A stretch of DNA of 24,658 nucleotides. Origin: Ophiothrix spiculata. Lineage: Eukaryota; Echinodermata; Ophiuroidea; Amphilepidida; Ophiotrichidae. The position numbers were made by a program, and so were the translations under genes. Location: assembly GCA_000969725.1 (NCBI GenBank), contig JXSR01S015656.1; one strand, 5' to 3'. The notes beneath the pieces were generated by a model. It was not told the origin of the DNA. It made no database searches and saw nothing but the letters and a program-made list of their open reading frames with translations. Shown here piece by piece: positions 1 to 9,263 of this stretch (positions are counted from its first letter, which is position 1; each line of letters opens with the position of its first letter).

Positions 1-590
1 GATTTTGCATTTTCAGATTTATCATTATCTACTTTACTGGCATGCTAATATGTTTAGCTTCACATATGTTACTATATGTAATGTGACTCTAATGTATTAA
101 CTAAACCACTCAAATCATCGTTGTACAAGTAACACGGACATGAGCGACACCAAAACGGCAAAGTTGCACACTTTATCGAAGAATGAGCCTATAATATTGC
201 TTTGATTACATTCTGTAGGATACTATCAACCATTTCAAATCATATCCAGCATAGTCCTTGACCACATAATTTGAAACTTGAAGCTGCTTAAAGTTACAGA
301 AAAATAAAAAAAACTTCAAATACTCACCAAAGCAAGAAGACAAGTGCAAAACAGTAGAATATCTTCTATAGTACCATGTTGGGATGTCATATGTTCACTG
401 AAACTATTAATTTGGTATTGATTTCTGATTTCCCAGACTCGTTGTACACAAATCCATTACAAAGATATGCATGAGATAACCTTGATCAATTATTTGCACT
501 TTGTATACAAATCCATAAGTTGTGTATCTGATTATTTGCATATCCAATGGCAGCAGGTTGGACTTGTCCATTATTGATTAGGGGTGGAAA
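1..590. other. AT-rich stretch with no recognised feature
   Basis: I see no coding frame, RNA gene or clear repeat here. It may be intergenic or intronic sequence of a gene outside the window. Confidence 0.5.
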
Positions 591-615
591 CAGGTTATAT
601 TTTTGCCAGAAGCCC

Positions 616-634
616 GGGGGGGGGGGGGGGGGGG
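616..634 (+). repeat. Poly-G tract of 19 bases
   Basis: An uninterrupted run of 19 G follows CCC and precedes a degenerate repeat. Similar runs occur on the other strand at 17337-17352 and near 24397-24408. Such tracts are prone to sequencing and assembly slippage, so their lengths should not be trusted. Confidence 0.9.
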
Positions 635-639
635 TAACT

Positions 640-1065
640 GATATTTGTTTGCGGGTAACCATCCGAGTTCCGCAGGTCCTGAAGGTGACCAAAAATAGGC
701 AAAAATAGGTGAAATGATACTCTATCTGAGACCATAAATCTACATATCTGTTCGAATGTATACCCTATCCAAGACCATACCTGTTTCAAACTTTAATATA
801 TGAGACCGTACGCAAATGTGACAAAATATTTATTACTAGAAAACATGGTAAATTGTAATTGTACACCATTTGAACACTCTTAAGAAGTGTTTCTAGCTAG
901 GTATGTGAAGAACTTTTATCAGCAATAGTAAAGACACCACATAGTCATTCATTCAACCATTCTTTCTTAGTTTGATACCCTATCAGAGACTTAAATGTCA
1001 AATTTGATACCCTATGTGAGACATGCAGAGCCCCATGTTGATTTTGATACCCTATATTGCAAGTC
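640..1065 (+). repeat. Degenerate tandem repeat with GATACCCTAT core
   Basis: The core GATACCCTAT followed by GAGAC or similar recurs, clearest at about 972, 1004 and 1042 (32-38 base spacing), with weaker copies near 764 (ATACCCTATCCAAGACC) and 718. No reading frame is conserved between units. I take it as a decayed minisatellite attached to the poly-G tract. Confidence 0.55.
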
Positions 1066-1149
1066 TCGAGACTTGTACATTAATTCAATTGTCCATGATA
1101 TACTTCTATAAAATGGGTATGGTATCTAGGCCTAAATATTATGTGCCTG

Positions 1150-1790
1150 CCTTAGTGGGTGGGGTATCTCTTACATTGATGGAAGATACGGGTATGTGCC
1201 GCCCTCAAGAACCCCTTTTCAAGCCTCCTCTTCCGCTCCCCGAGATGCTCATTTCAAGATTACTTCAGTTCCAAAGACCCCATTTTCAAAGTAAATGACA
1301 GTGTTTTACTAAGTTTTCAACTTTTTTTAGCGCATTTCATCTCAAATAAGCCCCCGAACAAATCAAAACTGGTATACTGACAGGTGGGTTTTTAAGCAAA
1401 AAAGTACATCTTAGAGATGCGTAAATCTTCACAGTTTAGCAGACCTCGGGGTACTAAAAAATCTTTTGGTGGTATGTGATATCCGCAAATGCGGAACTGG
1501 CTTTTAGTCAAAAATAGGGTCTATGGAACTGAATTTCCCGAACCGAGTTATCAGGACCTGCCGTTTTCCCATAAAATATGACTATGTGAACTGAAAATCG
1601 CTCAAAATTAGGTTGAAACTTAATAAAACACACTTTTGAGTCATTTTCTTTGAAAATGGGGGTCTTCAGAACTGAAGTAATCTTGAAATTAGCATCTTGG
1701 GGAGCGGGTACATATAAACTTTTGACGACCCATTGCCCCTCCCCCTTGCGCACCAGCATGAGGGAAAATGTATTGGTTACCCTCGGGTGG
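1150..1790. mobile_element. Foldback (inverted-repeat) element, ~640 bp
   Basis: The arm 1235-1340 is the reverse complement of 1585-1705. Examples are GCTCCCCGAGATGCT against AGCATCTTGGGGAGC, and AAAGACCCCATTTTC against GAAAATGGGGGTCTT. Similarity weakens outward and ends near 1150 and 1790 are estimates. There is no transposase. A frame of 83 codons on the minus strand (1508-1759) simply crosses one arm and is not a gene. Confidence 0.65.
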
Positions 1791-1799
1791 TTACCTTAG

Positions 1800-2136
1800 T
1801 GTTAAAATGACAGGACATACATAAATTATGTTGTTGAATATCTACAGAGCTGTAAATCATTCTTGTATATTTTAAAGAAATATGCCCTTAAGTTTAGATT
1901 ATCCACACCAACAGGTGTTGTAGTTTTTCTGGACTTCAATAACAATTATATAACCCAAAAGTTATCTATTGGCTAAAAAAAGAAACAATTTTGCTTCATG
2001 TTGCATGCAAGTATTTTTTAACCAAAAATTACAGCATTGGTGTTTATTCTAAGAATAAAATGAAACAAATAGCCCATTTTGCACTTATTTTTTGATCTGC
2101 AGCATGAAACAAACTTGTTTCATTTTTAGCCTTTTA
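1800..2136. other. AT-rich spacer, no recognised feature
   Basis: Nothing beyond homopolymer-rich AT sequence is seen between the foldback element and the SINE-like insertion. Confidence 0.45.
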
Positions 2137-2358
2137 TCAGAGCTGTATTTTTCTTGATTCGAACCCCTGACCCCCGCCATCCCGATCCAATGTCCAGCTA
2201 TAGCAAGCCACTGAGCGTGGACTGCCTCGGCAGCAGTTCTGTGCCCATCTGTATCCGCCGTCTATGATGTATTTGGACTTGCTAATTCCTGATTTCTGCC
2301 TGTAGTACTTTGTAGTACGTGGGAGGGTAAGGGTTAATCAAAGCTGTATTATTCTTGA
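2137..2358 (-). mobile_element. Candidate SINE-like insertion with 21-bp target duplications
   Basis: Imperfect 21-base direct repeats at 2137-2157 and 2338-2358 (two mismatches, core AGCTGTATT) bracket a 180-bp insert of higher GC content. On the minus strand the insert contains GGGGTTCGAA, a good match to the tRNA-promoter B box, and CTCAGTGG about 40 bases before it, resembling an A box. The tRNA-like part lies at the 3' end of that strand, which is unusual, so assignment to tRNA-derived SINEs is tentative. Confidence 0.4.
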
Positions 2359-2659
2359 AAGTGATCTAACTTATCAAAATTTGGTTTTCCTTTTCATATG
2401 AAAGGGCAACACAACAACTTTTTTTTTGGGGGGGGGGGCCAAAAGCTTGAAAAAAAAAGAATACAAAATACCGTTTAATAGTTTAATATATAAAAAATAA
2501 ATACAATATCCAATGTTTAATATGGTGATAACTTTTACAATATATTCATTTCAATTACTTAAAAATCTATCAAAATATGTTGAACATTTAATTTACAAAG
2601 TACTACCACATGGAAAGTTTGACAGCTACATTATATATAATAATACACATTTAAATACG
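2359..2659. other. AT-rich sequence with a T/G homopolymer run
   Basis: Contains adjacent T and G runs near 2420-2438, otherwise AT-rich with no frame or repeat that I can define. Confidence 0.4.
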
Positions 2660-3108
2660 CTATAGCGCTGGCTATTATTTATTATCGCCGTACAAGGGAA
2701 TCGTCATGGCCATTGGTGCAGACCTATCAGCACTAAGGTTAAGTCCCCCCCCCAACAGCTCATGTCGATGAGGCAAGTGTGATAGTGGGGCTCAAACTAA
2801 CAACCTTCTGTTTATGAGTCCTGGGGTCGATTTCACTAACGTTAAAATGCATCGTTAACCCATCGTAAGACCAAAACCCATTGTTAGCTACAACCACTTC
2901 TTGACCCCATGCAACATTAACAAAGGATTCGATTTTTCTAATGCAAAATTCATATATACCTTTAATACGATGTGGTGAACACTTCCGAAGGTTTTCATGT
3001 CTTTGTGATATGTAGTTGTAGTTACAAGCTAAATCCTTCGTAGCTATGATGCATCGTACATGTTAGTGAAATCGACCCCTGCACTGTTCCACTAGGCTAT
3101 ATCTGCTC
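2660..3108 (-). mobile_element. tRNA-derived SINE interrupted by a MITE
   Basis: Read on the minus strand, TAGCCTAGTGG (3099-3089) is an excellent tRNA A box. After the inserted element at 2823-3079 is set aside, GGACTCATAA resembles an anticodon arm and AGTTTGAGCCCC (2798-2787) a B box. The spacing without the insert fits a tRNA head. A tRNA-unrelated body of over 100 bp runs toward 2660. No tail was recognised, so the left end is approximate. Confidence 0.55.
2823..3079. mobile_element. MITE, 257 bp, with 18-bp perfect terminal inverted repeats
   Basis: GGGGTCGATTTCACTAAC (2823-2840) matches the reverse complement of 3062-3079 exactly, and a second inverted motif containing GATGCATC lies inside. 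It interrupts the tRNA-like region of the SINE at 2660-3108 between the A and B boxes. The target duplication is unclear (CT or CCT at most), so the superfamily is unassigned. Confidence 0.75.
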
Positions 3109-3137
3109 AAATTAATCCCAAATACTAATAATACAGG

Positions 3138-3341
3138 GTGTTTTATAATGATTTGTACACAGTAGGAAAATTACTATCTAAATGTCATACTACATACAAG
3201 GACAAAGATGTAAATGACATTCAGAATATGGCGTGCAAGAGACTTACTTGCTGTTCATTTGACCTTTGTAAGGGGTGCACCATTAGATTTCCAGGGGGGA
3301 GGCAGAAAAAAAATTCATTCATAGTACTCATTTGACCGCCG
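3138..3341. other. Possible remnants of DNA-transposon ends
   Basis: CAGGGTGTTTTATAATG near 3134 resembles a mariner-like terminus, and the stretch around 3275-3300 ending in a G-rich run resembles other element ends in this window. No partner termini were found. The overlapping 65-codon frame is not convincing as a gene. Confidence 0.25.
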
Positions 3342-3823
3342 TATATACTAAGGTTTCTGTCGACATGCCTTATATCGACATATATGTCCAAATAAAGCAT
3401 ATCTCGACATGTCTACAAAACTGGGCAAGTAAAATTTTATAAAAACTTAAGTTTAATTGTCAATTTATGGCTGTTTATTAGCAGTTGAGCTTTAAAGTGT
3501 TGCATAAATAATTTAATTCTGATTAGTTGTTCTTCATTTACAACCGTTTTAAAAGTTTTTAAGATGGTTCACAGCATAAAAGTTATAAAATATCAATTCT
3601 ATATCATCCATATTGTCGTATGCAGAAAGAACTAGTATATTACTATAATAATGGTAAGTCTATGTCTAAAAACGGGTCATCATTGCTTATTCAAACAATT
3701 TCGTTTTCCCCACAAAAACCAATTTTTGATGTCAATTTTATGTCGACATTATGTTGACGTCAACAAAAATTATTGCGGCATGTCGACATGAAAACACAGT
3801 CTCGACAGAAACCTTAGTATATA
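3342..3823. mobile_element. GTCGACA-rich MITE with long imperfect inverted ends
   Basis: The ends TATACTAAGGTTTCTGTCGA (3344-3363) and its reverse complement (3802-3821) match perfectly, inside a TATATA context compatible with a TA target. Further inward both arms carry several GTCGACAT boxes. The ~480-bp length and lack of any frame mark it as non-autonomous. Confidence 0.75.
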
Positions 3824-4059
3824 CCTTCAATGTTGCTCAGGGATGGCAAGTTATTGTAGCATGTGCGTATGTGCGCCATTCAAAGGCAGGAATCACAGGC
3901 AAACTGGCAAACGCATGCTTAGCGTAATTTTCAATACATGTGAACTAACATGTACACACTATATGCTTCAAGTCAGTATTTACACAATCTCCATGAGCAA
4001 CAAAATTGCAGTGGGAACAGATTCCTCTGTTTCAGATTGCTTGAATGATACTAGTACTA

Positions 4060-4190
4060 GGCCTGTCATCGACAGAGCTTATGTCGACAGAGAGCATCGC
4101 CTCTTTCCACATGCAGTATCTCAAACTTTACCTGACTGCTAAGGCACTACTACATGATGGGTTATGTCGACAAATATATGTCGACACGGA
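4060..4190. repeat. Scattered GTCGACA boxes outside the MITE
   Basis: ATCGACAGAGC, ATGTCGACAGAG (about 4080) and a pair of ATGTCGACA boxes (about 4164-4184) repeat the subterminal motif of the element at 3342-3823. A second decayed copy of that family is the likely source. Confidence 0.4.
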
Positions 4191-4925
4191 AAAATGGTCC
4201 CAACAACAGCCGTAAGTAGTACACAACACCATTAATGAAGCTATCATATTTAAATCAAATCAGATACTACTAGTAAAAGAATGACAAGAAGTACACATCA
4301 TACACTAGGACACTTAGTATACAATACTATTTTCTCCTCATTCCTTAAAACACCTTAAGCGCCAAATGGTGCAAATTGCACCAATTTTATGATTTCATTA
4401 ATAGCTGCCTTATAGCAACAATTTTGAAATGTCAAGTTTAAATGCATTTATAACCAATCACAAAAACATCCATATTTTTCAAAAGTGTTATTGCTGCTCA
4501 TGAATAAACTTATCAATTCTGCAAGTAGATCATGTATACAAATAGTAAATCTTCAGAAAAATGTGTCATTCAGGGAAACAATCAAATTTAACAAAAAATC
4601 AGCTATTAATGAAAACACCAAATTTTTGCCTTCGGCGCTCTTAGAGTTAACAAGAATCTGTGGATACCAGACACCAGATAGAGAATGCATACGGACAGAA
4701 ATTTGGAATGCTATGTGTCTACTTAAAAAATTTCAGGCAAGACAAAAATGGTTACTTTCTCTAATTCTATTTTTTTTTAAATGGAATTACTAGAGTATCA
4801 TTCTGAGATGTCCTATAGCATTTTCCACATAATCAACAAATCATTATCATAAAATATTATGACGTGTTGAATACAGTGAATCTTGTCATACAATGTAATT
4901 ATATACTGCTGATAGAAATGGGTCT
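4191..4925. other. AT-rich stretch without recognised feature
   Basis: A 102-codon frame at 4485-4793 (+) has no recognisable domain and begins in AT-rich sequence without supporting splice sites. I do not call it a gene. Confidence 0.4.
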
Positions 4926-5009
4926 AACTTACTGATCCATCACCTAGTATAGTGTAGGACAGTGTAGAAGTAATGTTATATGCTTACTATACTGACCCAT
5001 CACCTAATA

Positions 5010-5813
5010 CAAGGTGTCCCAGGAAAAAACATACAATCTTTGTGAGTAATTTTCTTGGGTTTAACGGATAGGCAGAAAGTATGTAAAGAGTGCATTGTAT
5101 AGCCCATGAATTGATCTTTCAGATACCGTTTGTTTCATTCAGGGTTGTCACCAGGCAACTTTTAGTGCCGGGTAAAATGTGTGTGAAATAGTAAGAAAAT
5201 AGAAATTTTGATAATAACTGTTCAATTTTTTATTGATTCTTCAATGATTTTGTAACTTTTTAGCCTTGAGTGCCGGGTATTTTGACTCAAAATCAACCTG
5301 AGAGCTGGGTGGTCCCGCCCGCCACCGCCCGGTGTAGTGACAACCCTGGTTTCATTGTTTCATTTCAACCGATGGTGTACAACTAAAAGTTATGCTTTGT
5401 CAAATATGTGGATGTAAAATTTTCTGGTCCAATTTCACGATTTTGTAAGTTCCCCTTGAATGATGTTCCATTGAGTATTTACATTGATCTGCTAACTCAA
5501 CCTTGACAATAATTTACTAATTTACTATGTGCATGCTTTCTTTTATTTATGCTGAAAGAATGAACAAATTTGATGTAAAAATAAGAGAGATATGATAATT
5601 TTTCAAAGGCGACCCATTTTTATTCCATTTAGAAACACCCAAATATTTGATAAAACATAACTTTGTTGTAAAATTCCGATTGATATGAAACAAACGGTAT
5701 CTGAAAGTTCAAGTCATTGGCTATAAAATGCAACCTTTACATACTTTCTGACTATCTGTTAAACCCAAGTAAATTACACACAAAGATTGTAAGGTCTTTT
5801 CTGTGACACCTTG
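5010..5813. mobile_element. Foldback transposon, ~800 bp, ~140-bp inverted ends, TA duplication
   Basis: CAAGGTGTCCCAG at the left and CTGTGACACCTTG at the right are flanked by TA on both sides (5008-5009, 5814-5815). The inverted arms continue for about 140 bases, for example GGGTTTAACGGATAGGCAGA against its near reverse complement close to 5760. TA target and GTGTC-type ends recall Tc1/mariner, but no transposase is present. A hAT-type MITE sits inside at 5140-5348. Confidence 0.75.
5140..5348. mobile_element. hAT-type MITE, 209 bp, perfect 8-bp target duplication
   Basis: The ends CAGGGTTGTCAC and GTGACAACCCTG are exact inverted repeats. Both flanks carry GTTTCATT (5132-5139 and 5349-5356), a perfect 8-bp duplication as made by hAT transposases. 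It is nested in the foldback element 5010-5813 and is therefore younger than it. Confidence 0.9.
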
Positions 5814-5869
5814 TAGTAATGATAATACTGCCTTGGAGCAACATCCTTCCTACTGCAGAGTTTAACAAG

Positions 5870-6470
5870 GCTGGACATCAGCACCCGCCCGAGAGCCAAT
5901 GGCAGGTAACTTTGGTGTTGGGTGGGTAAAAAATGAAAGTTACCTGCTCGACATGGCGGGTAGTTTTTTTGTTTTTTTTGTATATGTTCAGTCCAGATGT
6001 GTCTAAATTTGCTGCACCATTTGTAGTAAAATTTGATTTTTGAGAGGTTTGTGATGTTTTATATATAAAATTGTTAAAAGTGGGGCTGGTAAATTTCTTG
6101 TCAGCCAGGTTAGGGGGGAGGTTGTTCTCCAAAAAAATTTTGTATGGGGGTGTGCCACACAGACTTTGCAATAAGGACCGTTCTCTATACCTCAAAAAGG
6201 CAATTTTGCAACCTTCACCATACCATTTTTCTACAAAAAACACCAAATTTGGGCCAAATTGGGTGCTTTTTAAGACAATTTTCCAAAAAAAAACCCAATT
6301 TTTTTCATTTGGGCACATTAGGTCTGTGACAAAAACCCATCCATCGATATACCTAAAATGGCAAAATGATACCCCAAAACCGTGGCACATACCCGTATAT
6401 CAACCTAATGTGAGAATCCCCCCCGGGGTACTTGCCCGACTGGCTGTTACGAAAAATTACCAATGTCCAG
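5870..6470 (-). repeat. Degenerate repeat of the GATGGGT family
   Basis: On the minus strand this contains GGTATATCGATGGGT, T/A-rich spacers with AAATTTGGGCC-like words, and a GGCACACCCC-like end. The same words occur on the plus strand at 15345-15605, so the two are copies of one family in opposite orientation. Overlapping frames of 142-170 codons on both strands arise from the low-complexity repeat and are not genes. Confidence 0.5.
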
Positions 6471-6560
6471 TCCTGACTGACCATCACCTGATAATGTAAT
6501 TTCTACCTTGCAGTGACATCTCAGGACCTATAATGCTAACCCATCACCAAATATAGAGTA

Positions 6561-7058
6561 TGATATGCCTTGGTTTAAAAATAATAAGGCTCAAAATAAG
6601 CGAGAGAATATGTGTGGCTGTCCAGCCCATATGAGCCTTAAATGCCTGAAACTTCATTTTGCACTTCAGTTGAAAATACATGTCAAGGTCGTAATTTGCC
6701 GAAATTGATTTTTTTGACAGATTCACAATCCTTGTACTTACAAAATACCAGCAAAGTTTTATTTCAAGAAAATGATAGGAAATGTGAACTAAATCTGCAT
6801 ATTTTTAAGACAATCAACAGAAAATATAGGGCTTACTGATCTGAACATGTTTAACTCAAATATATGTTTTAATCCCTAGTTGACAACCTTTGACGTACCA
6901 TAACTTGACTTCTGGAAATCGTGTGAAGTTCAAAGCATGGTTTTTGCAAATAATTAAAAACGTGAAAATGACGAGAGGTGGCATTTACAGCTGGTTTGGG
7001 ATGGACAGTCACATATGCATCCCTGAGAGATACTTACTCCATAAGGCAACATTAAACA
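6561..7058. other. Intergenic stretch downstream of SSUH2
   Basis: AT-rich, no recognised repeat or gene. It separates the split minisatellite from the SSUH2 poly(A) signal. Confidence 0.4.
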
Positions 7059-7064
7059 TTTATT
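7059..7064 (-). terminator. Poly(A) signal for SSUH2
   Basis: AATAAA on the minus strand begins about 61 bases after the SSUH2 stop codon. Position and exact match to the canonical hexamer make it the likely cleavage signal, giving a very short 3' untranslated region. Confidence 0.6.
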
Positions 7065-7124
7065 CCCTGTTAAAAGGCTAATTTTTATGGTTAAAAAACA
7101 CCGTAACAAATCTTAAGTTTTGTC

Positions 7125-8495
7125 TTACAATATATTACATCCACAGCAGCATTGGTGTGGATAATCAGGGGCATACACCCTGTGCTCATATCCATAAACC
7201 CAAAAGCGGGTGTTGACATTCTTCCACGTATATGCAACTTCGGAAACCGGGACTGACCGTAGATTATGACGCTGCATCAAGATACGCTCATTAGATGCGC
7301 CCATCCGCCAGGCACGATGGTGTTCGCTAACTAATAGTGCGGAATTATCATTGACTTGTTGCACCGAGTGCTGCGAGATTGGTTGTACAATAGGTAATGT
7401 TTGCTGAAAGACAACTTCTCCGCTGACATCTCTGATCAGTTCAGCTGGCATATCGGTCTCTTCCAAGATATAATCGCTGGAGTGGTTTGTGAAATTCACA
7501 TCTAGCATAATGAAATGGCGTAAGGATCTGGATCCCTTACAAATAGGACATGTGACTTGACCAGAACCATGACACATCGAGCAAGTCACTTTACCACTGC
7601 CTGAACATCTGAAGCACCTTTTATTTTGCCAACGGTCATTTTGTCTGACACGCCTGTACCCTTTTCCGTGGCACGAACTGCACTTATATTGACCACGTCC
7701 TGAACATTTGCTGCATGTAATCAATCCACTACCGCTGCATCTGAAGCAGGGTTTTATTACAGATGTGTGAGGTACTTCAACTTCACGGTGATGCGTTTCA
7801 AACATGGTTGTTGGGTTGCAGATTATTTCCCACGGCAATGGCGCTCTTCCACAATCAGGTCCATCAACAGGACCACCCTGATATGGCAGATGCGTTCTTC
7901 GCGTACTTCGTGCCTCTGTAAATGTCTCAAGTTGGTAATGAAGTCCTACAGACGGCAACACTCTGTTTATAGTCATATACTTTGCCGTCCGGCTGCCATA
8001 GCAACAACGCTCATCAACAAAGGTGAGAATAGCATCTCTGACAATTTTTTCGCTAAGCTCATCAGGTGATATGAAGCTTTCATTTGTCCCTTCTGTTTCT
8101 AACGGGGGTTCATACGGAGGTGGCGGTACATCTATAGTCATATTATATGCCGCGCTTTCGTAACCCGGGATTGGTTGAAAGCTTTCTGTGGGGTATTGAG
8201 GTCCATCATCAGCCAAAACAGAAGTGCTTCCATGGTGTTCGAGACTATCAAATGTAGCTTCACTAGGAATATCACTCCAAAGCTCCACCAAGTTACCGCT
8301 ATGTCCTGTTTCAGTTTGCCCACTGGGTGGTGCAAATGGTTGCACCGGTGCAGCAAGGAATGGCTGATGAATATCAACTTGTGCCAATGATGCGCATTCA
8401 GCATAAGATGGAGGCTCCGTACTGCCAGGTTGACTCCCTGCAGCTGGATAGGCATGCTGACCCACAGCTGGGTAATCAGTAGCTATATCATCCAT
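7125..8495 (-). CDS. SSUH2: SSUH2 (ssu-2 homologue) family protein, intronless reading frame
   Basis: This is a 456-residue open frame from ATG (8495) to TAA (7125). The ATG has G at -3 and G at +4. Residues 1-140 are low-complexity and Pro-rich, with two PPxY motifs (PPSY 28-31, PPPY 125-128) of the kind bound by WW domains. Residues ~145-245 form the conserved family domain. Six DnaJ-like CxxCxGxG motifs or variants follow, starting at Cys250, 261, 272, 294, 305 and 316, in two groups of three, and should bind zinc. The C-terminal ~130 residues end in the Cys-rich CCCGC (449-453), as in other family members; palmitoylation there is only a guess. The biochemical role of SSUH2 is poorly known; the human gene has been linked to tooth development. 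The coding region has no intron, so a retrocopy or an intron-poor lineage is possible. The gene lies 0.77 kb downstream of DPM2 on the same strand. Confidence 0.93.
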   Translation of the reverse strand: MDDIATDYPAVGQHAYPAAGSQPGSTEPPSYAECASLAQVDIHQPFLAAPVQPFAPPSGQTETGHSGNLVELWSDIPSEATFDSLEHHGSTSVLADDGPQYPTESFQPIPGYESAAYNMTIDVPPPPYEPPLETEGTNESFISPDELSEKIVRDAILTFVDERCCYGSRTAKYMTINRVLPSVGLHYQLETFTEARSTRRTHLPYQGGPVDGPDCGRAPLPWEIICNPTTMFETHHREVEVPHTSVIKPCFRCSGSGLITCSKCSGRGQYKCSSCHGKGYRRVRQNDRWQNKRCFRCSGSGKVTCSMCHGSGQVTCPICKGSRSLRHFIMLDVNFTNHSSDYILEETDMPAELIRDVSGEVVFQQTLPIVQPISQHSVQQVNDNSALLVSEHHRAWRMGASNERILMQRHNLRSVPVSEVAYTWKNVNTRFWVYGYEHRVYAPDYPHQCCCGCNIL

Positions 8496-9263
8496 GACAA
8501 TAGATCAAACAAAAGATTTCAAAATTTTCAAAATTCAAGACTCCTCTTATGAGGACTAGCTCTTTGACCAAGTTGACATCAGTTGCAATTATCTATGTGA
8601 TTGAAATAGAAATGGTCAAATTCTTTAATTACATATGATATTAGCATATTTCAGGAATTGAGGAAAATTCACTCAGCATTTCATTTTCAAATTTGGTGTT
8701 CACGTGATGTAATTTTTGTTTTTTCTCTGGACAAAGAAATCAGTTATTCTATTGAAGATGTTAGAGTGAAAGTTCAAAAGCACCAATTCCATGTTTCCAA
8801 GTCCACAAGTAAATATCTACGAACAGTTAGCAATTATTCTGTTATTCCGTAAACATACTACTTTCATGTATATTTCATGTCAAGTTGTGTTTGAAAATCC
8901 ATTCCATAAGAATATATTTTTGTTTAATATTAAAAATCCATGGCCAGGACATTTTCCAATCTTGCAGTGTTAAGATAATTCTATGTTATGTAAAAATATC
9001 GCTTAATCGTAAATCACTAACTTAAAAATCCAATTCAAAATCCAGCAGGTAAATGTTGGGAAGTATTACCAATGTAATTCCACATAGTCAAAAAGTTTGT
9101 GAATCAATCTGCACTTAGTTTGATTTGTCATTGCATTGTCATATGCCATATGTCAATTCCACTTGGTTTCTAGTTCAGTATAATAGTAAACCTCACCAAT
9201 GTAGAACAAAAATAGAAAGTCATTGGGTACTTGCATTTGACTTGGCTAAGGCCTTTGACGACA
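8496..9263. other. Intergenic region between SSUH2 and DPM2
   Basis: This 768-base AT-rich gap must hold the SSUH2 promoter or leader and the DPM2 3' untranslated region. Minus-strand ATTAAA at 8928-8923 could serve DPM2. No TATA box or clear splice site near the SSUH2 start was seen. Confidence 0.4.

Larger units (their letters stand above)
4931..6560 (+). repeat. ~60-bp minisatellite split by insertions
   Basis: The core ACTGACCCATCACCTAATA recurs at 4931 and 4991 (60-base spacing) and again at 6476 and about 6535 (59-base spacing). The gap is filled by the foldback element at 5010-5813 and the G-run-associated repeat at about 5870-6470. The matching period on both sides suggests one array that was broken by the insertions. 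Confidence 0.55.

Noticed and set aside
3843-4142. 99-codon Cys-containing frame
   Set aside because: Overlaps the GTCGACA repeat debris; no family resemblance.
4485-4793. 102-codon frame on the plus strand
   Set aside because: No recognisable domain, AT-driven composition and no supporting splice or poly(A) context.
5878-6390. 170-codon frame on the minus strand, and 142 codons on the plus strand
   Set aside because: Both arise from the same low-complexity GATGGGT repeat, overlap each other, and show no domain or codon signature.
4931-6560. Regular repeats considered as a CRISPR-like array
   Set aside because: The units diverge across their length, spacers are not unique inserts, and the setting is an animal genome.
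8138-8455. 105-codon frame inside SSUH2
   Set aside because: Out-of-frame shadow of the SSUH2 coding sequence on the same strand.
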